Part shown: positions 45,368 to 55,334 of the stretch, piece after piece | How the letters are laid out: each line of letters begins with the position of its first letter | Numbering within the stretch: position 1 is the stretch's first letter | Assembly (NCBI GenBank): GCA_006384855.1 | Contig: VCJN01000373.1 | Span: 37,887-101,886 of the forward strand | DNA: 64,000 nt | DNA from: Tetraselmis striata | Lineage: Eukaryota; Chlorophyta; Chlorodendrophyceae; Chlorodendrales; Chlorodendraceae | Reading direction: 5' to 3' | The notes under the pieces: model-generated | What the model was told of the DNA's origin: nothing | The model's database searches: none | The model's input: only the letters and a program-made list of their open reading frames with translations | Translations under genes and position numbers: made by a program

Positions 45368-45829
45368 ATGTTGGATTTATCATCACATACAAAAGTCCCC
45401 GAGGCACTAGATAGGCCATGGTGCAGTTCAATGGCTATGGTGCAGTCCAATGATTTGACGATTGTGAAGCAAACCAACAAGTTGTACACCACAGGCGCGC
45501 GGCGATTCCCTAAGCAGACCAATGCCGTATCGTGGCGGCAAACCATCATGGGCGATGAATCGCATGCGCTCGCCAGCCTCCCGGTTATCGTTATGAGCAT
45601 GCTCGCCAACTCATCTCCGGCGGAGCGTTGCTGGTCTCAGTATGATCATGTTAGTTCCAAGAAGCGCAACCGCATGGATGTTGCCCGCGCGGACTATGGT
45701 GAAACTCCGGATGAATTACAAGCTCTCAAGCGTTGTTTCTCTCACAAGCACTGGAGGAGTGGGAGGAGTGGGCGCCGTCTCATGCATGGGAGTGGGATAT
45801 CCCAAACCCCGATGGATGAGATCAAGTAG
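45368..45829 (+). pseudogene. hAT-family transposase, C-terminal (dimerisation) fragment
   Basis: The frame contains ALASLPVIVMSMLANSSPAE then RCWSQYDHVSSKKRNRMDVA, the hATC dimerisation signature (...S..ER.WS......KKRNR....A). It continues ADYGETPDELQALKRCFS. Only this last domain is present; the RNase-H-like catalytic part and N-terminal zinc finger are missing. An acidic tail with stops (PDDEPDEEPPLAELDASPAL) follows in another frame to about 46030. No terminal inverted repeats were identified. Confidence 0.8.
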
Positions 45830-46353
45830 CTCCAGATGACGAGCCTGACGAGGAGCCGCCGCTAGCTGAGCTAGATGCGAGCCCCGCACTTTCAAAAGAT
45901 GAGCAGCCCGACAATAATGGGGCGGTGTAGCGGGTTGAGCTTGACGAAGCTTAGCTAAATACGAGCCCTCCACGCCCCACCTATGATTCCGGCTGCGATA
46001 GTGGGGTGCCCAAGGACGACACCACATAATCAGTTGGCAATTGCAATTAGATTTCCGCCAGCCCACATGTACTTTACATAGTCCCGCATTGTAAATGTAA
46101 ATGACGACTGGTATTGTTCAAGGTGTATTATGAAGATTCACAAACTACGTACATTATCCCGTGCTATACCTGGATGAGGTCAGATGTATCATGCAACACT
46201 TCCTAGTCGCTACTAGAGGTATCCTACTAATATCAGTACGGGTATATCATCACATGTGCTGGTACATGTGTATATGTAATTACCAGTACGGGTATCGAGG
46301 GGGTATAAATAACCGGCTACTGGTACTTGTGAATTTAAAATACAAATAGCTAG
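45830..46353. other. hAT fragment tail and A/T-rich sequence without genes
   Basis: After the acidic tail the sequence is A/T-rich with GTACGGGTAT repeats (46228-46300). No gene is recognised. Confidence 0.4.
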
Positions 46354-46805
46354 CAACAATAAATCCACCGCTAAAAGCAGTAAGAATTAAGGGTTACACT
46401 ACTATAAGACCAACACAAGCCCCCTAAAAGCGGCCCGCATCCCGCAAGTGGCGGGATGAATATGTGATGCGCGCACGGTTCGTCAGAGTCCGGGCCACGC
46501 GTGCACGTGTGTGCCAGGCGTGATCCACGGACGTGATGTGCAGCTTCGGCAACGGGATGCTAGCGGACGAATCTGCGCCATCTGATGAGGCAGCGAGCAC
46601 GCTCTCGAGCCGCCCCCAAGCTCAGGACCCTGAGAAAATCTCTTGCGAAGGTCTCGTCGTGGTGATCTTGGTTGGTGCACCGAGTTCCCCGCGATGAGAG
46701 GGCGCCCCGATCCGCGGCCAAGCATGTGACTACACCGCGCACACCCTTGCTCACCTCCGCCCACTGTGCCGAAGACCATGCCCGTGCACTCCGACATGTC
46801 CATGA
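46354..46805 (-). mobile_element. Dispersed repeat family, copy C
   Basis: Shares with copy B the segments AAAAGCGGCCCGCATCCCGC, GCGCACGGTTCG and GGGCCACGCGTGCACGTGTG. On minus it reads LSSRGTRCTNQDHHDE, TFARDFLRVLSLGAARERAR in one frame and MDMSECTGMVF in another. It is more complete toward the N-terminus than copy B but has frameshifts. Confidence 0.6.
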
Positions 46806-47036
46806 TGTCTCAGTTGGCCCTTCTTTCCCGGTTCAGGGCCAAAGGGCAAAGGGTTAAGGGCTATGGGTATACCACCGGGACTTTTTTTTCGCCCCCGGGA
46901 CAGGACGACTGGCAACAGGGTTTCAAGTTGGGTCTGGTTTGCCAAAAAGGTCGCGCAGGCTGGTTTAGACGGTCAAGAGCATAAATTGGCAGGATGGTTT
47001 CGCGAAAGCGTGGAGGGAAAACGGAGTCAGGGGGGG

Positions 47037-47223
47037 CGCTGCGTGGAACGCAGCGAAAACTGGAAGATGGCAGGCTCAGCTGTTATGGCTGCTTTTATGT
47101 CTACTCGTGCTGCACCCAAAAAGGGCGCAACGACATGTGCCTAGTTCCCGTACCATTGAGCAGCACTTGTAGATGAAAAGCGGTTAGGTCAAGGGAGGAA
47201 ACCCCATAAACTTGTTTAGATCA
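47037..47223 (-). repeat. A2 direct repeat of the recombinase element
   Basis: Starts (minus) TGATCTAAACAAGTTTATGG and ends in the hairpin CGCTGCGT-TCC-ACGCAGCG, a perfect 8-bp stem. Confidence 0.9.
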
Positions 47224-47301
47224 TTTCAAGTTGAGTATGGTTTTGCCAGTCATGAGCGAACGGAGAGAGCGGTGGATTGACGGAGAAGGGGTAGCGCCAG
47301 G

Positions 47302-48930
47302 TCATGAAACATGCACCGGGAAGGCCATCGCTGCGGAGTCCTGTTGGACTTGGAAGTGGCGGAGGGGGGCGATGTGGCCAAAGAAGAACCCTGCGCCAGG
47401 TGAAGGAAGAACGTTGGGGTCGATGTAGTCCGGAACGACGTCGGAGTTAGTGGCCCAGCCGCCTTGGTAGCGAATGTGGGACAGTGGTACTCCGATGGCG
47501 TTGGCCGCAGACGCTGCTCCCTTGCGAAGGCTGTTTGAGGTCCAGGGAGTGCCGGCGGGAGGGGCAGCAACGACAAGACGGACGGCTGTAGACAGCCAGT
47601 CCGACATGATAGCGGCAGTCCAAGGTTTTGACTGCTCGCTCGGGGTGACCGCCCAGAAGTTTGTTTCAGCCAAGGCAACAGTAGCCAGGGGGACAGCCTG
47701 TATCGCGTCGATGAAGTGGTGTAGGAGACGTGCAACCCGGGGGTGCTCTGACACCGGAAGGAGAAGTACGCGCAGGTCGTCGGGTCCCCGTCGGCCAGCG
47801 CGGCCTTTCTCGCGGTACACCTGCATGGTAATGTTGTAATCGTCGACATGCACATCCCGCACTCGGCAGGAGACGCCAGTAAGTCCTGTGGCAAAGAACA
47901 TGAAGTTGACAACTGAGGCCACGAGGGCTCGGAAGTCGTGTTGGTACTCTGGGTTGGGAGCAGACACAATCAGCTCGGCCTTTGTGACGAAGCGGTAAGC
48001 TACATCAGCAGGCAGAGGAACTCGCAAAGGGGCGGCTTCCAGACGGCGCTGCCGCAGCATCAGCCACCGCCTTGCCGAAGTGAAGTGTAGGGTGTCCTTG
48101 GCGATTGGGTCGAGGTTTTGCAGCTCGAAGAACGTAATGATTGCAAACAGGTAGGGTTGCAATGACTTAGCTCCAATGTGCCCTCGCTCACCAATTCAGG
48201 CAACGTACCGGACGACAGTAGCAATGGTCGCCTCCAGCGGGCTGATGTTCTCGGAGTCGTGGCAGAACTCCGCAAACTGAGACAGTCTGCCGGCGTAGTA
48301 GCTCTTGAGTGTCTGAGCGGTGAGGGAGCTGGAGAGCAGGTCGAGTGTCCGTTATCCTAGCTCGTCCGAGCCGAAAGCATCATGCAGTCGAGATCGCAAT
48401 GAAGCAGCCCAGGGAGCGACAGCTTCGGGCTCGTCAATTACGTAAGTGCGTCGTTTTACCGACAGAGTTCCAGAGGTGCGACTACTGTTTGCAAAGTACT
48501 CGGCAGCAGCGGTTAGATTCCCGGTGGCTGGCCGGTACTCGCTGGACGGGTTTGCAGTAGCACCAGTACGGGTTTGCGGGGCTAGGTTCAGGTAGGAGGG
48601 CCGCCCCGCGCGCCCTTCGCGCTCGTAGCGCCTGTCAAGCGCGTAACGTACACGCGCGAAGCTTGGTCGTTGCGAACCAGTTGTGACACGCAATGTAACA
48701 ACCGACGGACGCAGTGATAGAATGGTACGGGAGGCGGTTGGTTGAGCCGCCATTTGCAGGTGTGCGGATGGTTGAGCCGCACTCGGCTGTAGCTGTAAGA
48801 AGCGCCGCACCGAGGAAGGTCTAAATGAAGTCTGTAAGGTGGGGGGATCAGGTCCAGACACATGGCGCTCATCCCGCCGTTGAGCTGCAAGGGTGCGTTT
48901 TGCGGCGGTCACCGAAAGGTGCCCTCGCAA
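47302..48930 (-). pseudogene. Tyrosine recombinase (two in-frame stops)
   Basis: One continuous frame of about 542 codons broken by TAA at 48352-48354 and TGA at 48196-48198. The first ~190 residues are basic and low-complexity. Then LLSSSLTAQTLKSYYAGRLS, QFAEFCHDSENISP and RYVA*IGERGHIGAKSLQPY form the SAM-like core-binding domain. The stop replaces the Trp found in copy 1 (RYLAWIAERD), a TGG-to-TGA change. The catalytic part contains FFATGLTGVSCRVRDVHVDD, NSLRKGAASAANAIGVPLSH and IRYQGGWATNSDVVPDYIDP, with Arg box, Trp and the presumed nucleophilic Tyr. The His of the usual HxxR is Asn. The enzyme would integrate a circular intermediate without target duplication. Confidence 0.8.
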
Positions 48931-48966
48931 GGCTCCAACGGCTCCGACGAAAGGCGCCCCACACCG

Positions 48967-49584
48967 TCACTCGTGCTCACCTTCGCGGCCACGCCCGCGT
49001 CCACCGCCACGTCCTCGTCCACGTCCGCGACCTGCAGCTGCTGCCGCCACCCGAGCAGTAGCGGTTGCTTTGGCGCTGCTGGCCACAGTCGCCTCGAAAA
49101 CGCGACGCTCGTAGTCCCTCATGAGGTCCCCAAAAATCGCGGAACCCAGATGCTCAAAAGCAGGCTGAAAGTGCTGAGCTCGCAGCACGTCCGGAACACG
49201 TTGGTCACCGTGCACATGCTTGACCTCATTAAGCCTCTGTAGGAAGGCCAAACGAAAGCGAAACGCCTTGTCGATGGCTTCGGCGTGGTTCCGAGCTCTC
49301 GCGAGGTAGGGGGTGAAGTCCTGATTTGCAGCAGGGACGTAAGGCAGCAGCTCGTCGAGAGCCACGAAAAGTGCGGCCATGTGGGCGCCGAAACACGACA
49401 TCCATAGATACTCCTCCTGGGCCGACAGACGCCGGCCATCCTGCTTGAGGTACTCGTTCGTTAGGTCGGTGCTCATCAGGGGGAAGAGCCCAGGCACCCT
49501 GCTGACCGGTCGAACGGCCTCGTAACCAGACTCTGCTCTCTGCAGTAGTTCTGGCACCGCAAGGTAGTCATTTTCGTCACTCAC
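48967..49584 (-). CDS. Gag-like protein with RG-rich C-terminus
   Basis: Intact 205-codon ORF: helical body (YLAVPELLQRAESGYEAVRP, EEYLWMSCFGAHMAALFVAL, FRFRLAFLQRLNEVKHVHGD) and a tail of alternating Arg and Gly (GRGRGRGRGGGRGRGREG). The RG tail likely binds RNA or DNA in place of a zinc knuckle. Its ATG overlaps the end of the preceding ORF by 8 bp. Family not recognised; Gag is inferred from position and architecture. Confidence 0.6.
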   Translation of the reverse strand: MSDENDYLAVPELLQRAESGYEAVRPVSRVPGLFPLMSTDLTNEYLKQDGRRLSAQEEYLWMSCFGAHMAALFVALDELLPYVPAANQDFTPYLARARNHAEAIDKAFRFRLAFLQRLNEVKHVHGDQRVPDVLRAQHFQPAFEHLGSAIFGDLMRDYERRVFEATVASSAKATATARVAAAAAGRGRGRGRGGGRGRGREGEHE

Positions 49585-49846
49585 GGATTTTGCTCCGACA
49601 CGGCCGCTCTAGGCTAGCTCTAGCAAGTCGGGGCGCTCTGCGGCTCCCCCGCTGCCTGTCGGCTGTCCCGCGATGCGCCGCCCGGAACCGGAACCGCGAT
49701 GCTCCTTCTCCATCAACAACGCGCTCACGAGCCGTCAGTTGGGCCATCGCAGTAGCAAGCTCTCGCAGTAATGTAGACTGGGCCTTCACGTCTGCGTGTA
49801 GCGACTCGAGCGTCGGCTCAACGACGGGTTCTTCTCCATCTGGCAT
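49577..49846 (-). CDS. Small coiled-coil ORF at the 5' end of the recombinase element
   Basis: 89 codons starting MPDGEEPVVEPTLESLHADV, with a short heptad-like helix (KAQSTLLRELATAMAQLTAR) and a basic end. It overlaps the Gag-like ORF by 8 bp, which suggests translational coupling or a programmed frameshift. No known family. Confidence 0.45.
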   Translation of the reverse strand: MPDGEEPVVEPTLESLHADVKAQSTLLRELATAMAQLTARERVVDGEGASRFRFRAAHRGTADRQRGSRRAPRLARASLERPCRSKIRE

Positions 49847-49963
49847 GGTAACGCACGGGCGTACGGATGAGAATAATTATCACACACGGGTGGTGAGCCG
49901 GGTGTGGTCTTGAACAACCTGGGGTGACCTTGCTCGCAACATGTTACGAGACAGTTTTAACAT

Positions 49964-50149
49964 CGCTGCGTGGAACGCAGCGAAAACTGGAAGATGGCAG
50001 GCTCAACTGTTATGGCTGCTTTTATGTCTACTCGTGCTGCACCCAAAACGGGCGCAACGACAGGTGCCTAGTTCCCGTACCACTGAGCAGCACTTGTAGC
50101 TGAAAAGCGGTTAGGTCAAGGGAGGAAACTCCATAAACTAGTTAGATCA
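49964..50149 (-). repeat. A1 direct repeat of the recombinase element
   Basis: Same sequence as A2 with about ten differences; the terminal hairpin is intact. Confidence 0.9.
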
Positions 50150-50984
50150 AAACGAGCCCTTGCTACAAGCCCGTGCAGCGTCTCTACTACGACGGCCATT
50201 TAGGCAGCGATCCATTTTATACGGAAAGCCCGGGGTACCTGTTGGCGACTTTACTTTATTACTACCGCGTATGTACGGCACAACGGCGCGCCGCGCGCGC
50301 AGACGGCCGCGGGCCTGCAGCGCGCGCGGTATTTGGTGTGAATTACTGGTACTGGTACCCGTACCTTGTAGCAGCGCGGCAGCCGCTCCTCCGCCAGCCA
50401 GCATGCGCCCCGCACCGCACTTGCAGGGCAGTGGCACCATATCGTCTGTACGGACCCCTGCCAGCTTCGGGACATACGGTGCCCCTGGAACCTCAGGGCG
50501 TGTTAGTAAGCAGCCGGTCCGAAGTATCGTCGTGAAACTCTCGACTGGCCTCATTTGCCTCGACACACACGCTCGGATTTACTGGACGATCGCAGCGTCC
50601 GGCGAGCGATCATACATCTTGGTAACCTCGCCCCGCGGCGGATCTCCCGCTTCTTCACACAGTGTTACGGGGTACGGCCAACCTGCGCCGACATACGGGG
50701 CTGATTGACCGAAACTTCCTCGCTGGCGGGGCCACAGGCGAGGCTTGGTGCGCGAGGGCGTTGGGGCCGACGCCTACACGCAAGTCTCGCGGCTTCCAAG
50801 TGCTGGAGTCACTTCAAGCGCTGCACTATCGGACGAAGAGCATCGGACCCCCCCCCCCCTCTCCCCCCCCCCCCCCCCCCCTGCACGGATGGACACTGGG
50901 CAGTGAGGGGATTGCGGTGACACGGTATCTGGAGGACATCATCGCCGAGAGACGCAGGTTGGCCCGTGTGCCTCTGGCGCCAGC
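50150..50984. promoter_or_regulatory. Upstream region of the NEK kinase gene
   Basis: An open plus frame 50662-51030 has no recognised domain; part of it may be 5' UTR or an upstream exon. Poly-C tracts of 12 and 19 bases lie at 50848-50859 and 50863-50881. Confidence 0.4.
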
Positions 50985-53900
50985 ATGCATACCTCTGATG
51001 GGGCCAGCAGCAGCCACGGAAGCGATATGACATTTCATGCACGGTACAAGCGCCAGAGAGTCATTGGCAGCGGAACCTATGGAAAGGTCTACAAGGTATG
51101 CAGTGCACTACTAACACTTTGGGCACCAGGCAATGCCGAAAACCGGCGTCGGCGCCTTTTCATGTACATTGCCAGGATGGGTTGTCGAGCTGGGCACAGC
51201 GCACTGCATCAGCAAGATTGTCGCATGTAGGTCAAGTGCTTGGACGATGGCCTGGAGTACGTGATGAAGCGAGTGACCCTGGCCCAGAACAGTGAGGCGG
51301 ACAAAAAACAGGCGATGATGGAGGTTGAGGTGCTGTCGTCTTTGCGGCATCCCCATATCGTGCCATACAAGGAGTGCTACTGGGTATGTCAACCACATCC
51401 ACCAAATCCTACAGTCTTGATCACACCTTCTCACTCCGTTTATCGTGAACACAGTGTAGCCGCACACTGGTGCATACGTAGCCTCATCAGCTCCACTTGC
51501 CATGTTTACCCCGTGATGATTGTGAATGCACATTTTGATGCCGGTCGCGTGTGCTCAGGATGAGGAAGAGATGGACCTCTGCATGGTCATGGACTACTGT
51601 GAGGGTGGCGATCTGTACCATTATGTTCAGAGCCGCAGGTGCGCATATACTTCAACCCCTGCAAACGTACCACTCCCTAGCCTTACACTTTCTTCACCCT
51701 CCCTCCCCCACACACGCACACACACAACTGCAGCAGACATGTAGCGTTGTAGTTTTCCGACGCTGTTTGTCTCCACACTAAGTGACTAAGTGCATACTCG
51801 GAAAACTTCCCACCCGTGCCATACAGGAAGCAAGGCAGAAAGATAGAGGAAGATGAGGCCTGGCTATTTATGATCCAGATGATGTTTGCTTTATCATACC
51901 TGCACGCCAAGAAAATCCTTCACCGAGATGTGAAATCCCAAAACATTTTCTTGAGCAATGGAAAGTGCCAGCTGGGCGACTTTGGCCTCGCCAAAAAGCT
52001 GGAGGAGTCCTTCGAGTTGGCGCGCACGCCAATTGGAACGCCCTTCTACATGTAAGCGTTGGACTTGGAATGTGAAGGCTTCCCCGCGTGCCATCATTGC
52101 TTGGAGTCTCTGAAGGTCGGATTGTCCGGATTGTGCAGGGCTCCGGAGATCATGGAGGGGCGCCCGTATGCGTTTAAGAGCGATGTGTGGGCCTTGGGCT
52201 GTGTGATGTATGAAGTGCTCACTGGAAAGCCCGCCTTTGCAGCGAAGAATTTTCCAGGCGTGGCGATGAAGGTGCAAATTTTGAGCCCTTTGGGGGGCAG
52301 CATGCGTGATGGAGGGGGCTCACCAAGGTCCGCAGTGCTCTGTGTCCTCACTTCTTCCCCGCCTGCAGGTCCTGCGCGGCCATTATGAGCCCATCTCCGA
52401 GGACTACTCCCCCGAGCTGAGGGACGTCGTCTCGAAGATGCTTTGCAATAACGTCAATGCCCGTCCATTCATCTTTCAACTTATTGAGATGCCAACCATA
52501 ATGCAGAGAGCAATGACCTACCTCAGGTGCGACTTTATGTGATGCTTTACTTGGGATGGTTCAACTTGCTCATGCTCATATCGACTCATTATATTTAGCC
52601 ATGAATAATCTGACATGTGCGTTGTCTAGTCATTTGGAGACAGAGCAGATTCAGGTCGGGCTCATGGGCACGTGGAGAGGCGCGATCCCAATCAACACAA
52701 AGCACATGACGGACCACCTACAGGCCATCCCAGAGGGAGAATCCGAAGGTGCGCGCAGAACACTCTCCTGGAGCTGCTGAAGCAGGTGTACCAGGCGGGT
52801 CACTGATGTTTACTGACGTTGCACATCGCTCCTCCAGGTGCCTCATCGCAGAACAGCACGCCTGCAGCAACAGCAACCCCAGCGGATTCCCCTGGAGCAA
52901 TGGAGGCGCAGCGGAGCACCACCACTCAGCTCTCTCCGCTCCGTGCCGCCTCCTTCCCCGAGTTGGGAGAGGCGAATGCTGCTGGAGACGGCGTGGCGGC
53001 ACAGTCACCGGACGCTGGGGCTAGTCGTGCCACAACAGCTGACTCGTCATTGCTTGCTGCTTGGCGGGGCTACGCACAGGTTGACCACCCCCCCCCCCCC
53101 CAAAAAAAAAAAAAAAAGAAAAGAAAAACCATCCCCTCTCATCCTCTCCGGTCCCTGGCAAGCCCTTCCCCCGTTTTTTTTCATGTTTATGATACCTGGG
53201 TTGGTGCACACTGATGGGAAGTCCAACTAAATCTGAATATGTCTGTGCCTCAACCAGGAAATATCAGGAATCCATTCCCAGCAGCCAAGCCTAGATCATA
53301 GTCCAGGCGCAGCAACGCATGACAGCGCCCCCGCTGCGGCTGAGAGCCCTCAGGGTGAGCAGCCGGAGCTGGTGAAGTCTCCCGATGAGGGACCAAAGAC
53401 ACTGCCTTCGGCCACATTGAACGTGGATGACCTTACCCTGAGCCTCGGCACGACCCCCAAGTGGTCCCCCAACGTCTCCGCTCTTGCGGACGACAGCCAA
53501 GGCTCGGCGCCGTCGCCTGAGGGCAGCAGCGCAGGCCAATTCACACTACCTGCGATGGACAGTGAGGAGCACCGCTTGGATGTTGATGCCCAGCAAGGTT
53601 TCGAGGACCACTTAGACGGTGCATTTGCTCCAAAGGCCGCGGCGTCCGACTCTGAGCTGACATCTGCTCAACACGCGCTGAATGAAGAGGAGCGCCGCAC
53701 ACTTCGCAATCAGGTTTGTTGCCCACAATGGAGGCCATGTTTTGGTGTGATGTCGACTGTGTTGGTGCTATTTATTGTATACGGCATGGTATTTGACACA
53801 TTCTGCCCTGTTGCAGCTGGAGCACTTGGTGGTGATTGCAGAGTGTGTGAGGCAAGCAGGCCTATGCGAGAACAGTGGTGATCTGGGTGATGCGGCCGCC

Positions 53901-54917
53901 AGTGCCAGCGCGGGGCTCGCCATGTGGCAAGCGGCTGCTGGTGCACAGGAGCCTGGCATGCAGCCGTCGCCCCTGTCGCGGCCTTCGTCGTCCGTGAGTA
54001 GAACCCGCCAGGGAGCTGAGGCCGACATTGCCGAGGGAGACAACGAGGAGAGCGACTGCTATTCCGAGGACTTTGAGGATGAGGAGGAGGTGGCGCCTTA
54101 CGTCATGCGGAAGGAGTGGAAAGAGCAGCAACGGCGTCTGGACGTACAGCGCCAGTGGAACATGGAGGCGGCTGAGTTGGTCGCAGACGAGCTGTCGAAT
54201 GTTGCGATTGCTACTCCCAATGATTCCGGTGGCGAGACAGACAGCTCGGTCAGCGATGATGACCGGGTGCGATGCCTTGAGAACATTACGTTGGGTCAAT
54301 TGTGTGCTGCGCCAAAATGGGATGCTGGGGATGCTGAAACAACTACAAAGCGGCGACACTAACCCACCATGTCTCCTCTATGTGTATCCTTCCAGGACTC
54401 TGTGGAAGATGAGACAGTGCCTGCCGGGGGTCCAGGGGCGCCGGTTGATGGATCCAAGCCTCCGAAACCCCCAATGGCGCTGCCCCAATCCTCTCCTGAG
54501 AGAAAGATCGAGCAGCGGAATCAGGCCCAGAAGCGCATGGCGAACCGCGAGCAGAAGCTTCGCCAGAGATGCGTAAATGGGCTGGGCGAGGCTGTGTACG
54601 CGAGGCTCTACAACTTCCTGAAGCAGAGGGCGCAGCTTTATTCTGAAGACGATGATGTCATTCTGGTGAGTGATGGGCCCCCTCTCCCTCTCCCTCTCTC
54701 CCACCACGCAGACAGCATTGCGTCAAGCTGCTTTGTCTCCCGGCAGGATCTTGTTGCTGCGGTAAGTAAATTGCCCCCCCCCCCCCCCCCCCCCCCCGCG
54801 GCACTGCAGAGGGTGGAACTGAGCGAATTTCTGGATGACAGCCAAATGGCTTACTGGCCGCTAGTGGATGAGCTCGTGTTCTACGATCAATCGTCTGCAG
54901 AGGCTGCCCCAGCCTGA
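50985..54917 (+). CDS. NIMA-related serine/threonine protein kinase
   Basis: Thirteen-exon model: 50985-51095, 51231-51383, 51559-51638, 51827-52051, 52139-52271, 52369-52526, 52630-52748, 52838-53079, 53258-53713, 53817-54266, 54396-54665, 54747-54761 and 54810-54917. All phases agree, total 839 aa. The kinase domain (about 21-285) has the P-loop GSGTYGKVY (28-36), Lys50 (VMKRV), HRDVKSQN (147-154), DFG 166-168 and TPIGTPFYMAPE; SDVWALGCVMYEVLTGKPAF follows. The order and the GTPFYMAPE loop are NEK-like; NEKs act in cell division, cilia length and microtubule control. The C-terminal half is low-complexity and acidic (GDNEESDCYSEDFEDEEEV) with a basic helix QRNQAQKRMANREQKLRQRC. Exon 12 is a 15-nt microexon. 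The donor of exon 10 (CGG|GTGCGA) is the least certain boundary. All catalytic residues look intact. Confidence 0.85.
53088..53116 (+). repeat. Poly-C then poly-A in intron 8 of the NEK gene
   Basis: Fourteen C are followed at once by about fifteen A, eight bases after the donor of exon 8. Confidence 0.9.
54774..54797 (+). repeat. Poly-C (24) filling half of a 48-nt intron
   Basis: Intron 12 of the NEK gene (54762-54809) is GTAAGTAAATTG, 24 C, then GCGGCACTGCAG. The C run leaves almost no room for other splicing signals. Confidence 0.85.
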
Positions 54918-55334
54918 ATTCCCTGGCTGTGACGCCTGGATAGTCGATCGGCCCATTAAGCGATAACACGAATAAGTGTTCTGCTGCATGCTGTGATTTG
55001 ATCATGGGTGCAAGAATGGTTTGATTCCCCAGCACGCTCATTGTTGTGCGCCGCTGCGCGCTGTTGTTGGAGAACCAGCATTCCTGTATTAGAGAAGCAC
55101 GCTTTTGCCTCCCTGCACTGGTCAAGTCAGGGGATTGGAATAGGGCGTCATATAAATGCTGCAAGCAAAAAGCATACATGGTGTCTTTCAAGATGGTATT
55201 AGGTACTGAAGCGCGCACTTGGAGAGTTTCATTTCATTGCAGGCACCCGCAGCCAGCGAGTTGCACTGTCTTCCACTTTCTAATTGGCCGCTGCACAAGC
55301 GCAAATGGACTGTGTGCAGGCCGTGCGTCTTTAT

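Larger units (their letters stand above)
46917..50149 (-). mobile_element. Tyrosine-recombinase element with split direct repeats (A1 - ORFs - B1 A2 B2)
   Basis: In minus orientation: A1 at 50149-49964; three ORFs; B1 at about 47260-47224; A2 at 47223-47037; and B2, ending near 46917. A1 and A2 are about 186 bp and roughly 95% identical. B1 (ACTGGCAAAACCATACTCAA) and B2 (TTTTTGGCAAACCAGACCCA, then ACTTGAAA) match the B repeats of the 36-38.7 kb element. The ORFs are a small helical protein, a Gag-like protein with RG-rich tail and a tyrosine recombinase. No RT or RNase H motif is visible, unlike known PAT/Ngaro/DIRS elements. Two in-frame stops break the recombinase frame, so this copy is probably inactive. 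Confidence 0.8.
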
